From Ursus arctos (lineage: Eukaryota; Chordata; Mammalia; Carnivora; Ursidae): a DNA stretch of 64,000 bases. The position numbers and the translations under genes were made by a program. Location: NCBI RefSeq assembly GCF_023065955.2, contig NW_026622797.1, forward strand, positions 55,239,689 to 55,303,688, read 5' to 3'. Shown one piece after another: positions 12,273-22,625 of the stretch. Numbering within the stretch: the first letter of the stretch is position 1; each line of letters begins with the position of its first letter. The notes under the pieces are model-generated. The model ran no database searches, had not been told where the DNA came from, and saw nothing but the letters and a program-made list of their open reading frames with translations.

Positions 12273-12950
12273 TAATTCCTGATCCACAGAATAGACATAA
12301 GAGCTGAAACAAACAGTGCATATTGAGAAGAGGATATGAGACCTGGGATGAATCCATGGTTAAAGAGCTTAGAAAAAAAATATGTGAGGTATGTTTCAAA
12401 AAGAGGAAGACTCTGGTAGCAGGAGAGACAGATGTTTTACTTAAGATACAACACGAAGTAATGGTGTTAGATTCAAGTTGGTACTTCAGATCCTTCTGTA
12501 CTTTTGAAACACATTCCTTCTCTCTGTTTTTGTTGTTGTTGTTAATGATTTCTCCCAGAAGAGTGAAATTATCTTAACCTAATTTGACATCTTTTTACAA
12601 TTATCTGTTTTAATTACATGCAAAATGCATTCTTTGCAAGACACAATGGAATCTGTTTATTTCTGTTTTCTGAAGTTATAAACAATCAGCAAAGCTAAAT
12701 GACTCAATTATTATTTTAATTTTAATTATTATTTAGCCTATTTTAAGAATCCAAAATAGTCAGTCCCATGTGCATTTCTTCTACATAAATATAAAAGAGC
12801 AATGCTCTGCAAGTGCCAGGTAGCTGTAGAGCAGGTCTGTCTAAACAGCACTCTTCAGAGGCACAGAGGCTTTAATGATGGCGAGGAGGAAGCTAATGAT
12901 AAATGATGAAACAAGGGAACACCGATAACAGCCTTTTCTTTCTTTCATTT
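12273..12950. other. Unassigned complex sequence, candidate regulatory DNA at 12580-12920
   Basis: No repeat family recognised. Around 12600-12730 there is a POU-like word (ATGCAAAAT), a perfect AP-1 word (TGACTCA near 12701) and several TAATTA/TAATTT words, followed by a moderately GC block (12780-12920). This is compatible with an enhancer-like element, but motif words alone are weak evidence. Confidence 0.25.
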
Positions 12951-12960
12951 TTTAATAGCC

Positions 12961-13177
12961 CTGTTTTTAAAGATTTTTTAAAAATGTATTCATTTGAGAG
13001 AGAAAGAGCATGAGTGAGACGAGAGCATGAGGGACAGGGAGAAGCAGACCCCCTTCTGAGCAGGGAGCCTGGCCTCAATGTGGGGCTTGATATGGGGCTC
13101 AATCCCAGCATGATCCTCTGGGATCATGACCTGAGCCCAAGGCAGATGCTTAACCAACAGAGTCATCCAGACGCCCC
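12961..13177 (-). mobile_element. SINEC, diverged, minus strand
   Basis: Inverted SINE with a perfect 10-bp TSD, TTTAATAGCC, at 12951-12960 and 13178-13187. The head (GTCATCCAGACGCCCC) and tail are diverged and the middle has an extra 'TGGGGCTTGATATGGGGCTC' duplication. Probably among the older insertions here. Confidence 0.95.
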
Positions 13178-13261
13178 TTTAATAGCCGTTTCTTTGGAGT
13201 TTTGCTCTCTTGCATAAATTTCTCTCAAGTAATCTAGTGCTCTTGATGAATTTTTCCATTT

Positions 13262-13460
13262 TATTTATTTATTATTTTTTTGTTTGTTTGTTATGGTAAA
13301 AACACTTAATTTGAAATCTACCCTTTTAATGAATTTTTAAGTGCACAATGCAGTCTAATTAACAGGTACTATGTTGTATAGCAGATCTTTAAAATTTACT
13401 CATTTTGCATTAACTGAAACTTTATATCCATTGAACAGCAACCCCCCTCAAAAGCAACGT
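13262..13460 (-). mobile_element. Old L1 3'UTR fragment, minus strand
   Basis: Reads like the inverted 3' end of old L1: 'GGTAAAAACACTTAATTTGA', 'AAGTGCACAATGCAGTCTAA', 'CTGAAACTTTATATCCATTG'. The same order occurs at 40320-40490. Heavily truncated. Confidence 0.65.
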
Positions 13461-14030
13461 TGTCAAGGAAATTGTGGTACCTGGTGCTATTGCAGGATTA
13501 ATAGTGCAAAATTTATTCAGATCAAAAGTAAATAATTTACCTTCAAATTTCTGTTCAGTAAAATTTTACTTCTGTCCAATATATCATCTATACTATAAAA
13601 TAAATATGTTTCTAAATCATCTATCCTGTCATGCTGGCTCTGAAAAACAGTTTGAATTTACCCGTGCTTCTCATTTGAATTTGTTAAAGATTTGCAGATA
13701 CTAAAAATTTGAGGCTGCTTTAATGATATAGTATTGTAGATAAAATGGATTGTTACACATGCAATCACTACAAAAGAGTTAAAGATTTTTTTCAATGAAA
13801 ATATCTTTTAAAAAAACTGAATTAAGTAACTAACATAAGATAAATATTTGACTCCATTATATGAATACATATTAACCACATAAGAAAACATCTCAAATTA
13901 TATAAAAATCAGATACTTCTAAGTAAATCTGATATGTATTGAGGTCTTATAATCTGAAACATATTATCTATTGTTTTTTAAATGTACCTACAACATAATA
14001 TCAAAATAATTACATTTTATAGAGTTTGTC
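13461..14030. other. Unassigned AT-rich sequence
   Basis: No named repeat. The plus-strand 76-codon frame at 13474-13704 has no recognisable domain and AT-driven composition; not called as a gene. Confidence 0.35.
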
Positions 14031-14375
14031 TTAGTCAGCTAGGGCTGCTATAACAAAAAACCCTGAACTGGGTGACTTAAACAATAAACATTTATTTCTT
14101 CAAACTTCTGGAGGCTGGAAGTCAGAGACCAAGATGCCTGCAGGTTTGGTTTCAGGTGAAGACCCAATTCCTCATTTGCAGAAAGCTGCTCTCTTGCTGT
14201 CTCCTCACATGGCAGAGAGACAGTGAGCTCTGGTGTCCTCCTCATCTTCTGAGGTCACTAATTTGATGGTTATGAGGGCTACACTTACATATGTCCCAAA
14301 GCCCTCATTTCCTAATACCATTACACTGGGAGTTAGAGTTCCGATATATAAAATTGGGGGGTACAGGAACATGTT
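14031..14375 (+). mobile_element. Mammalian MER/LTR-type interspersed repeat (family uncertain)
   Basis: Starts 'GTCTTAGTCAGCTAGGGCTG', continues 'AACTTCTGGAGGCTGGAAGT' and 'TCTCCTCACATGGCAGAGAG', and ends near 'CACTGGGAGTTAGAG' and 'ATTGGGGGGTACAGG'. I recognise this as a very common mammalian repeat consensus but cannot name the family safely. The 65-codon frames on both strands are its shadows. Confidence 0.75.
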
Positions 14376-14444
14376 TTTTTTCCTCTATGAAGATCATTTT
14401 CTTGAGGATTACTATTTATATTCTAAGTAGATAAGTAAAAAATA

Positions 14445-14778
14445 CCACAGTCTGGCAGGTGGGCGAAATGGAGAAATGCTACTCAAAGAGTACAAACACC
14501 CAGTAATGAAGGATGAACAAGTTCTGGAAGTCAACTATCAAGCAGGGTGACTATAGTTAATAATACTCTATTGTATACTTCAAATTTGGTAAGACAGTTG
14601 ATCTTCAAAGTTCTTACCTCAAAAAAAGCATATAACTATGTAAGGTAATGGATAATGTATATCAGTTTGATTTTGTAATCATTTTACAATGTATTACTTG
14701 TATCAAAACAATACATTGTACACCTTAAATATATGCAATTTTTATTTTATATAATTAAGCTGAAAAAATTCATAAATC
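14445..14778 (+). mobile_element. Old L1 3'UTR, plus strand
   Basis: Characteristic order of an old L1 3'UTR: 'GACTATAGTTAATAATACTC', 'AACTATGTAAGGTAATGGAT', 'TGTACACCTTAAATATATGC', then an A-rich end. It is 5'-truncated and runs directly into the (AAAT)n tract, which is probably its expanded poly(A) tail. Confidence 0.85.
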
Positions 14779-14780
14779 CA

Positions 14781-14823
<43 letters not shown>

Positions 14824-14826
14824 ATA
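14781..14826 (+). repeat. (AAAT)n microsatellite at an L1 tail
   Basis: About eleven TAAA units. Position right after the L1 3'UTR indicates origin from its poly(A) tail. Confidence 0.95.
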
Positions 14827-15480
14827 TTATAGACTCTTCTGTTTTAGGCCAACCTGTAACAAACCAAATTTTACGATGACAGATAAGCTGGATTTCTTAG
14901 TCTTTCCTATTGGCAGGTACTTGTAATTCAGAGCATATCAATCTCAAAGAGATGATGTACAAAATATATGCAGTTACATATGAAGTTAAATATATGAAGT
15001 TATTATAAATGAGGATTTCTACCCAAAACCCAAAAACTTACATGCAAAAATAAATCTTATTTCAAGAAAAAAACTATCCTTTTTAAATTTTTTCCTCTTC
15101 AGGCTCTCCTTTAAAATTCTCAGGAATAAACTGCTATCTACAATTTCTTTGAAACAAAAATTTCTTGAAAGGAGAATGTGTAAAGGAAATCAGCCTATTT
15201 TGTAGAGTAAAAAAACATGCTAATAGCTAATAATATTTTCTACTTGCACATGTGCAGTTATTCTTTTTGTAAGTATTTTAAACCATTATGGGAGAGCTGA
15301 ACAGAAAATATGTTTTCTAACTCAGATTTCATATTTTTTAAATCTATTTACCTCACATGTTTATCACTTAATTTGTACACATTTGAGTTAGCTTGCAATG
15401 CTTCTGTTTTCTCATAGCACCTATATTATCAAATAGATTTGTTTATTATAAGCCCAGAATTTTTTTATGTTAATATATTG
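14827..15480. other. Unassigned AT-rich sequence
   Basis: No gene or named repeat recognised. Complex enough to be unique sequence. Confidence 0.35.
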
Positions 15481-15484
15481 AAAC

Positions 15485-16045
15485 AAAAGCAATGCCACAT
15501 CTCCAAGAAGGGGAAACCATCTCTCTCAGTGCATCCCAGGGGATCCTCAGATCGCACCATCTGCCCGGCCCTGGGGTAACTGCCTACCTTCTCCACAGAA
15601 GCACTGCAGCGCCCTCAGGGCTGCACAGCAACCGCATTGTGGATGTCTAAAACTCCAGTCTTTGAGCCCCACTGGTATAAACACTCACAAAAATCAGCCC
15701 CTCTACTTTTCCAAATCAGTGGTTTTGGGGAAGTGTTTTCCTTGTGTACTTCTCTCTCTCTCTCTCTCTCACTCACCTCTCTCCCTGTCTCTGTCTCTCA
15801 TCTCTCCATGACCATGGCTCACTCCCCTCTGTAGCAGCCGCAATCCGTTTCTCCCACAAACTATGTCTCCACATCTCCCACCTTCTATGTTGTGGCCTCT
15901 TCTCTCCCTGATTGTGCAGTTTGTTCTGTCAGTGCTCAGACTGATTTCTTGGGTATTCAGAATGATTTGATATTTATCTAGCTGTGTTCCAGGGATGAGG
16001 CAAACCTAGGGTCTTCTCCGTACTCCACCATCTTAGTTCCATATC
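15485..16045 (-). mobile_element. Isolated L1 5'UTR fragment, minus strand
   Basis: GC-richer block ending on the plus strand in 'GTACTCCACCATCTTAGTTC', the inverted form of the start of a carnivore L1 5'UTR. The same layout is seen at the 5' end of the full-length copy, where it reads CGCCATCTTGGAACGCCTCC at 63135-63154. It includes 'GGTATTCAGAATGATTTG', echoed by 'GGTATTCAGAATGGTTTG' at 63063-63080. No ORF1 or ORF2 follows to the left. A (TC)n tract lies at 15750-15770. Confidence 0.75.
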
Positions 16046-16049
16046 TGGA

Positions 16050-16540
16050 GAGATCTTAAATTCATAGTCTGTTATATGAATGTTTAACAAAAGGAATTAT
16101 GTGTTTTTGCAATAAAATCTATGAAGCAAATAAAATATATACATAGCTATATTTATATGTTTGTATGTCAAGCCATACTATAAAAATAGGAGTTATCATT
16201 CATTACGTTTGGAAAGAGAATAATGAGACCCAGGGGAAATATTCAAAGTTTGGGTATGGACAGAGTCAGTAGCAGCAGCCAATAAGGCATCCTAAAAGAG
16301 TTATGCAATATAAAATTCCATGAGCTGTAAACTCCAGAAAAAAAAATCCAAAATGAATATTATCTTGAAAATCAGACTATAATATGTTATTAAAGATAAG
16401 GCTATAGATGAGATTGCCCATGAAGTCTGTTTAGATTAATGATTAAATTCTAGGGCAGATTCTTGGAAAATGCATAATTATAAGGAACATGTATAGAAAG
16501 GAAATTTTCAAGAGAGCCTGGAAGTGGTATCCAAAAGTTG
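16050..16540. other. Unassigned sequence
   Basis: AT-rich, no gene. The right part grades into the minus-strand L2 below. Confidence 0.3.
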
Positions 16541-17020
16541 AGAGACGATCTATATTCAAGAATAAAAATGTGTTCAATGGTATCAAATAGACCTGAGAGT
16601 TTAAATAGCATAGAAATACCCGTTTGATTTAGTCAAAAGGAAGACAGTGGTAATCTCGATGAGATATATTCCTCTGGAAAGTGTTCAAATGACAGAGGGT
16701 TGAGGTGAGAACATGGACAAGAATTATGGACATCAAGGATTGAAAGTTAAGTCTTTCAGAAAGTAATGGAGACAATGTACTTTCAGAAAGTTATCTGTGC
16801 ATGTAGGAAGGAAGTAATGGAGGCAATGTGCTGCTAGCAGAGGCCAGATGGTCAAGTGAAAATTTCTTTGTTAGTGAGAGAGATTTAAATTTGTATAAAT
16901 GATCAGAACCAGTGAATAGACAGAGTTTAAAAATAAGTGGAATGCGATGATCACTTAATCGTGGTGCCTTACTATAACAAGACAGGCTGAGGAAGGAATG
17001 AACTCACAGTCAACATTTTT
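16540..17020 (-). mobile_element. L2 LINE fragment, minus strand
   Basis: Plus-strand text such as 'GTGTTCAATGGTATCAAATA' followed by 'GACCTGAGAG' is the decayed antisense of the L2 ORF2 reverse-transcriptase region (consensus antisense GTCAAATGCTGCTGAGAGGTC). Very old and without open frames. Confidence 0.5.
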
Positions 17021-17600
17021 AGCTTTAGTATCAAGGCATTGAGTAACGCATCTGATCTATGTGCTGTATGTAAGGAAGAAACGCAATCTTTTCAAAACAA
17101 AGGGAAATTGGTATGAATAGGATTGAGACGAATGGAGAAGTTTGAAATAGCCATTGTGTAAGATAGAGGGCTGATGTAGGAAAACAGAAGAATGGCTGCT
17201 TTGAGACCTGAATGTCAAGATATGAGATAATGTTATTTTCTCTAATAATGTTTTGCAACCAGAGTGCAAGTACAGAGAAGGAAGAGGATATGAGCTGATT
17301 TTTGATTGGATTGTAGTAGTTGTGCGTGACTGAATTACGGTCTTTTTTCCTTTTTAAATTACATTGTTATAAACACTTTTTTGGGGGGATGCATATATTC
17401 GAAGGTACCAGCAGTGTTTTCTGTACTCAGTTCAGTTCTATGAGATATTGCTGCATTCGCACTTGTTGAAGGACAAGCCCTAACTGATTCCTTAAAGATT
17501 TCTCTTGGGTGCAACTTTACTAAGAACAGTTAATCTATAATAGTGGAGTAGATGTTTATATTGTATAGAGGAAAACTTTGTCTAAACAGGCTAATGGGCT
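17021..17600. other. Unassigned sequence
   Basis: No repeat family named. The two overlapping minus-strand frames at 17031-17269 are in different frames of the same AT-rich DNA and show no domain. Confidence 0.3.
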
Positions 17601-18115
17601 TAGCTGTGCCAATCATATTCTTTCTCCCCTGAAAATCTGAACTGGTGATGTGTTATAAAGATGGTTATTTTGTTCACAGTAGTAGCAGAACAATGTATAT
17701 TCAAGGACAGGGGTAAGCCAAATTTATATATTCTTTTCTTTTCTAATAAGCAAGGAAATGGACTGAACAGAAACAAAAAGATTTAGCCAATAGAATATGA
17801 GTTTGGGGGCAGGTAGTTATAGGACAGGTAAAAACAGACACAGTTGGAAGTGGAATCAGGTAATGTTGCCTGATCAATAAATTCTTGCTGCTAGGATTCC
17901 AAAAAGAAAAACCTCTCCCTAAAGTCACTTGAAATCATTCGCAATCTCCTGTGACCAATATCTATGAGATGCTTTCTTTCTGTGAGGCCTGATTTTATAT
18001 TCTGAATTTTGGCCTGAGATGCTTGAGATCTCTATTCACTTTATTCCCAGGTCTTTATAATAAAATCCTTTACTAGGGCAAACTGAATGAGACTCTGTTT
18101 TTTCAAACTAAAAAA
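17600..18115 (+). mobile_element. Possible solo LTR of an old endogenous retrovirus
   Basis: The segment ends with 'GGTCTTTATAATAAAATCCT' and then 'GAATGAGACTCTG', the layout of an LTR poly(A) signal followed by a short R/U5. No clear TG...CA ends, TSD or internal retroviral genes are visible, so this stays tentative. It could also be an unrelated AATAAA-containing sequence. Confidence 0.25.
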
Positions 18116-19425
18116 ACAAGCAGCTTTCCTTCCCTTTTTCCTCAACTAATTGAATGCAAAAGCCAACAGAGTACTTCCTATTTCTACTAGGGGTGGGCCT
18201 GGGGTATGGATTTTAAAGAAAAATGCTCCCAATATTACAAGAAAAGTCAGACAAATAGTAATTTCATGATGTTTCTTGTTCCCATCTGGATATTGAGGTC
18301 ATAGGACCACTGGCCAAAAGCCTATGAAAAGCAATTGCCTGTAAGGAATGACAAGCCATGAGCCCTGGGTTTGTTGGGGAAATAAAAGTAAAATCTTCTC
18401 CAAACCCAGAAAATTTCTCCACAAAGGTAGAAAGAAAGAAAACAATTTTATCACTGCATAGACTTTAAACCAGAATGTGATGTGCATAACAGGCAATCCA
18501 CTAAGATTTGCAAAAACAGAGAGAAATCTCTGTTTTATAAAGCCAGGCAGACACGCATAACCCATTATATAGATGTGCTCAAGATAAACAATAACTGACC
18601 TGTCCTCAAATAAGAGGACGTGAAGCACTATTTGTTATACATAGTTCATCCTAAATTTATCTGGTAGTTGGGGTGACCATCTGTCCTATCCAAAGGAAAA
18701 ATAAACTCCTACCTTTATGATACAAAGTAGTTTTGAACCTTAGATGAGGCACCCTCTGAGGTTAGGATCCAACACTCCCACAGAAACTGGGGGATAGGCG
18801 TGCTGTCTTCCTTGATGGTAACATTACCAAAAGAGTGTTCTCAAGTCCTTGATAAAGACATTTCTGGGTCTCAAAGGTGGAAAGAGTCTTATTTAGCTTT
18901 TAAAAAGATTTGTATGCATTTCAAAGAGATAAAGAACTTGAAAGTTCCTAAGAAAAAGGAATGGGATCATTTTCCTTCTTTGCAACAGGCAGAATTAAAC
19001 TCTTGTTTTAAATTTGTTTTGCTTTTACACCTTCCTGGTCAAGACACAGCTGGATTTAGCTACAGTTGGTGGTGAACCTGTAGAGGTCAAGTATTCATTG
19101 GCAAGAGAAGATAAACATCTGCGTTTTTCAAATATAGGGGATGTCTTCATCTTCATCCAGGCTCTTCTTTCTTGAACCTCACTGGTCACTCACAGATAAG
19201 TTCAATGAGTTTTGACGATGCCTCTGTCATGGTGAAGTCCAGGAGGAAAGAGAGAGCTACTATAGGATGGGTACAAAACTTCCCTGGGATCTCCTCCCCT
19301 TTGGAACAAAACCCTCAATCTGTGGGCAGAATGACAACAGACACTGTTGGCCTCCTATTGGGATGATGCTTAAAGCGCATTACAGCTAGGGAAAGGAACA
19401 GAAAAATAAAAGAAAACCCTCTACT
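18116..19425. other. Unassigned sequence of moderate complexity
   Basis: No domain recognised in the frames at 18299-18628 (minus, 109 codons) or 18800-19075 (plus, 91 codons). The segment 18660-19380 has the feel of a decayed retroviral or LTR-type repeat, but I cannot place it. Confidence 0.25.
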
Positions 19426-19429
19426 CATG

Positions 19430-20560
19430 GGGAAGAAGCCAAAAGTCAAAGGCTCAGAATTTCAGCTGAGAGGGATAGGAAAATTAAGAAGGCCACAATC
19501 AAGATCCGAGAACATGGTACATGCTTAAAACTTAGATTTAATTAGAATAAGAGAGTGTCCACCCTTACAGTGGTACTAAAAGTCTCCAAGTAATGTGAAA
19601 TGCTAGAGTGAGATCCCTTCATGTCTTAACACAAAGGGAAGATCTAAAGCTGAGGACAGAGTAGACAATGGGAAAAAAGAAAAAAAAAATTTTTTTTAAT
19701 CAGCCTCTACCTTAAACAGAAGGAATCACTGCAAGAATTTAAGCCTAAAATATGCTGAAGATAACTATAGCAATATCGTATCTCAAACTCAATCCAACTA
19801 CTAACTAGGTTAACTCAAGTCCTGCAGTTAAATCCTCCCTAAAAGAAAGACATGTATTTTGAGGCATAAAATATATTTACCACGATCTCTACTGCCCTAC
19901 ACAACATGCCTGACTTTCAATTAAAAAAAAAAAAAAAGCAGTCATATATAAAGGACCAGTAAAAGGACACATTCCTAAAAGACAGCTAAATCATCAAAAC
20001 TAACTCAGATATGAAACAGATACTGGTATTATCAGATAGGAAATTTAAAACAGCTATTATTTATATGTTAGAGCCTCTAATAGGAAAGGTGACCACATGC
20101 AAAATCAATTAGGTGATTTCAGGAGAGTTATGGAAAGTATAATAATGAGTCTAAAGGAAATGATAGGAAAGAAAAGCTCAGTAACAGAGAGAAAACTAAT
20201 GCCTTCAAGGACTCATCAGTAGAATGACACAGCTGAGGAAGAATCAGTGAACATGAAATGATAGGTCAACACAAATTACCCAGACTGAAAAACAGAGAGA
20301 TGAAACCGTAAGTAAGTAAAACAGACTATCCGAAAGCAGTGGGACAGTGAAGAAATATTTGTAGAAGCAACAACTGAAAATGTCTCCAAATTCATGACAG
20401 ACAGCAGACCCAGGAAGTTCAGACAATATCGAGCAGGGCAAATACCAAAAAATAAACAAACAAACAAACTGGTAGCTGGCTAGATAACATCCATACCTAC
20501 GTACATCATATTCAAAAAGCTAAAGAGACAAACTATGGGATTATTACCAATTTTTTTCTC
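19430..20560 (+). mobile_element. Old L1 5'UTR and ORF1 start, plus strand
   Basis: Matches the familiar order of old mammalian L1 5' regions: 'AGAGTGTCCACCCTTACAGT', 'CAAACTCAATCCAACTACTA', 'ACAACATGCCTGACTTTCAA', then the ORF1 coiled-coil section: 'ACTCATCAGTAGAATGACAC', 'GAATCAGTGAACATGAA'. The frame is destroyed by small indels. Minus-strand frames at 20244-20467 are shadows. It stops without ORF2. Confidence 0.7.
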
Positions 20561-21490
20561 TTGATCTTTCCTTTGCTCTTTAAACTTATACTTCCTTTTA
20601 GAGATGATGGAAGTATGAATGCTAAATACTGTGAAGAAAGTTAGCTACTGATGTTCTTTCCTGAAAATAATTATGCTAATTTTGGAAATGCTTACTGAAG
20701 TATTTTTAACAGAATCTCAAATCACGTACTTCATATTTAGTTTTGAATAATCTGAGGGTAAAAGAGGTTAAATGGCAGTACAATAGGAATCTATATAGAA
20801 CTTTGGGAAAAACTATGACGAGACAAGACTAGTCAGCAGTTCTGAGCTCAATTCTGGTTTCCTGTCTAAGGGTGACTCCTAGATTGGCAGTTCTCTTCTC
20901 CATGCAATGGAATAAACAGAGGAAGCAATCAGCAATCTAGTGAGGGAAAATATTAATTGGTGAGTTGTAATTAGCAACAGAAATAGTTGCCATTTTGATC
21001 ATCTTTTGACTAGATTTGATGGGATTAAGTAATAGTTACTCTTTTTTTACTACTTATTTATAATGTAAGCCAAACTGTATTTGGAGGCTAAATTATATCC
21101 AAAAGTCTTAATTAAATATTAGAAACTTATATACAATCTATATTCTTTTTTGAAACCACCGTTAAAATGTTCCCTTGAGGAAATCCTTAGGCTCTCATGA
21201 ACAAATATGGAAGATTTGTATCTGTTAAAAAATCCATTATTATAAATATCAGATACCTAAGTTGTTCTTTGTGGCATGTGCTCTATAACCATGCACTAAT
21301 AAAATACAAATATTTGTCATGCTGTTGTTACTGGTTGAGGAATTGTTTGTTCTGTAAAAGAGGAGAATCTAAGCTAAAGATACATTTTACGCTTAAATAG
21401 CAACAATTGCTCATCTACTTATCGTTCTTTCCTCATTGAAATTTAAAATTCAATTTCAAATTGATTGAAAGAAACCACTGATCATCTATT
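20561..21490. other. Unassigned AT-rich sequence
   Basis: No gene or named repeat. Short frames only. Confidence 0.35.
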
Positions 21491-21494
21491 TCAA

Positions 21495-21575
21495 TTCTTT
21501 CATTATACAGAACAGGAAACAGAGCTGGAGGGAATAAATAACTGGTCTATGGACAGGCTGGTAGTCAACAACTAG
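21495..21575 (-). mobile_element. MIR fragment, minus strand
   Basis: 'TTATACAGAACAGGAAACAG' with following 'ATAACTGGTC' matches the antisense MIR core (TTTACAGATGAGGAAACTGAG...). A diverged, short piece. Confidence 0.6.
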
Positions 21576-21585
21576 CAATAACGGC

Positions 21586-21616
<31 letters not shown>

Positions 21617-21690
21617 GTGTGCGTGTGTGCGTGTGTGTGCGCGTGTGTGCGTGCATGCGTGTGTGTGTGTGTGCACACACACCCACATGC
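21586..21690 (+). repeat. (TG)n microsatellite with GCG interruptions and a palindromic end
   Basis: Long alternating pyrimidine-purine tract, interrupted by GC steps, that flips into CACACACAC at its right end. Positions 21665-21682 form a perfect 18-bp palindrome. Such tracts can adopt Z-DNA. The 68-codon His/Thr-rich minus-strand frame is its shadow. Confidence 0.96.
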
Positions 21691-21744
21691 ACAAAACAAA
21701 CCTGTGGTTAAAAAAATAAATAAATAAAAACTGAGTCCATATTT

Positions 21745-21835
21745 ATTGTTTCTGTGTCCTGGTAATGTGACTTAAACTTTTTGATCTTTGTTTATTTTTA
21801 TTTAGCTATAAAATATAGGGTATTAGTAACAGTAG
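21745..21835 (+). mobile_element. MIR fragment, plus strand
   Basis: 'GTCCTGGTAATGTGACTTAA', 'TTTAGCTATAAAATATAGGG' and 'ATTAGTAACAGTAG' follow the MIR order (TGACTTAACCTCTCTGAGCC, ATCTATAAAATGGGG, ATAATAGTA). Diverged. Confidence 0.6.
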
Positions 21836-22410
21836 AGGTAGAAATAAAGACAGAGTATAAAGCAAAAACACTACTTGTATATTTTCAGCCTGATGTACAT
21901 GGCGCTAAACCTTCAAACATGCCACACACAAAAGCAAAATAATGACTTTAAGTTCCTACCTTACTTGGAAAAAACCCAGTCTATCATTTCACAAATAGGT
22001 CAGTTAGGCCATTTGTCTTCAAAGTAGAGGATATATAGATGATAGATCGATAGATCAATTGATAGATAGATATAGACAGACGAAATAAATTTCAGGATTA
22101 TAAAGGGCAGAAGTGAAAAGGTTATTTTTCTATGTGTGTATCACAGCATTATAATACGTAGTACTAAATCCGTTTTGAAATAAAATTTATAATCCAGGAT
22201 AATTCATTTTTTTAATATATGGATTTGTATATGGATTGCCTTGGGCTTACATTCCATACTTGTAAACATCTTGACAGCAACATAGTTACAATTCATAGAC
22301 CAAAGATGCAATCATGTCATTTGCTCAACTCCACTCTGACTTGCTCTAGGTATGGTCAGTGCCATCTCCAGGAATCTGTCCCCCTTTCAGTGCACCATTT
22401 TTTGATAATT
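21836..22410. other. Unassigned sequence with a short (GATA)n
   Basis: An imperfect GATA/GATC tract lies near 22034-22078. The rest is not recognised. Confidence 0.4.
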
Positions 22411-22419
22411 GAGACTTCT

Positions 22420-22613
22420 TTTTTTTTTTTTTAAAGATTTTAAAGATTTAAAGATTTTAAAGCCAGCGAGAGAGGGAACACAAGCAGGGGGAGTGGGAGA
22501 GGAAGAAGCAGGCTCCTACCGGAGGAGCCTGATGTGGGGCTCGATCCCATAACGCTGGGATCACGCCCTGAGCGGAAGTCAGACGCTTAATGACTGCGCC
22601 ACCCAGGCGCCCC
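22420..22613 (-). mobile_element. SINEC (GTCGTTAAGCG-type), minus strand, altered tail
   Basis: Flanked by a 9-bp TSD, GAGACTTCT, at 22411-22419 and 22617-22625. The usual (TTTATT)n GACAGAGAGAGA section is replaced by three copies of AAAGATTTT-like sequence (about 22434-22460). The body 'AGCGAGAGAGGGAACACAAG' marks the younger arctoid type. Confidence 0.96.
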
Positions 22614-22625
22614 TTAGAGACTTCT

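Noticed and set aside
18299..19075. Frames of 109 codons (minus) and 91 codons (plus) that might be retroviral
   Set aside because: No gag, pol or env motif could be seen; left as unassigned.
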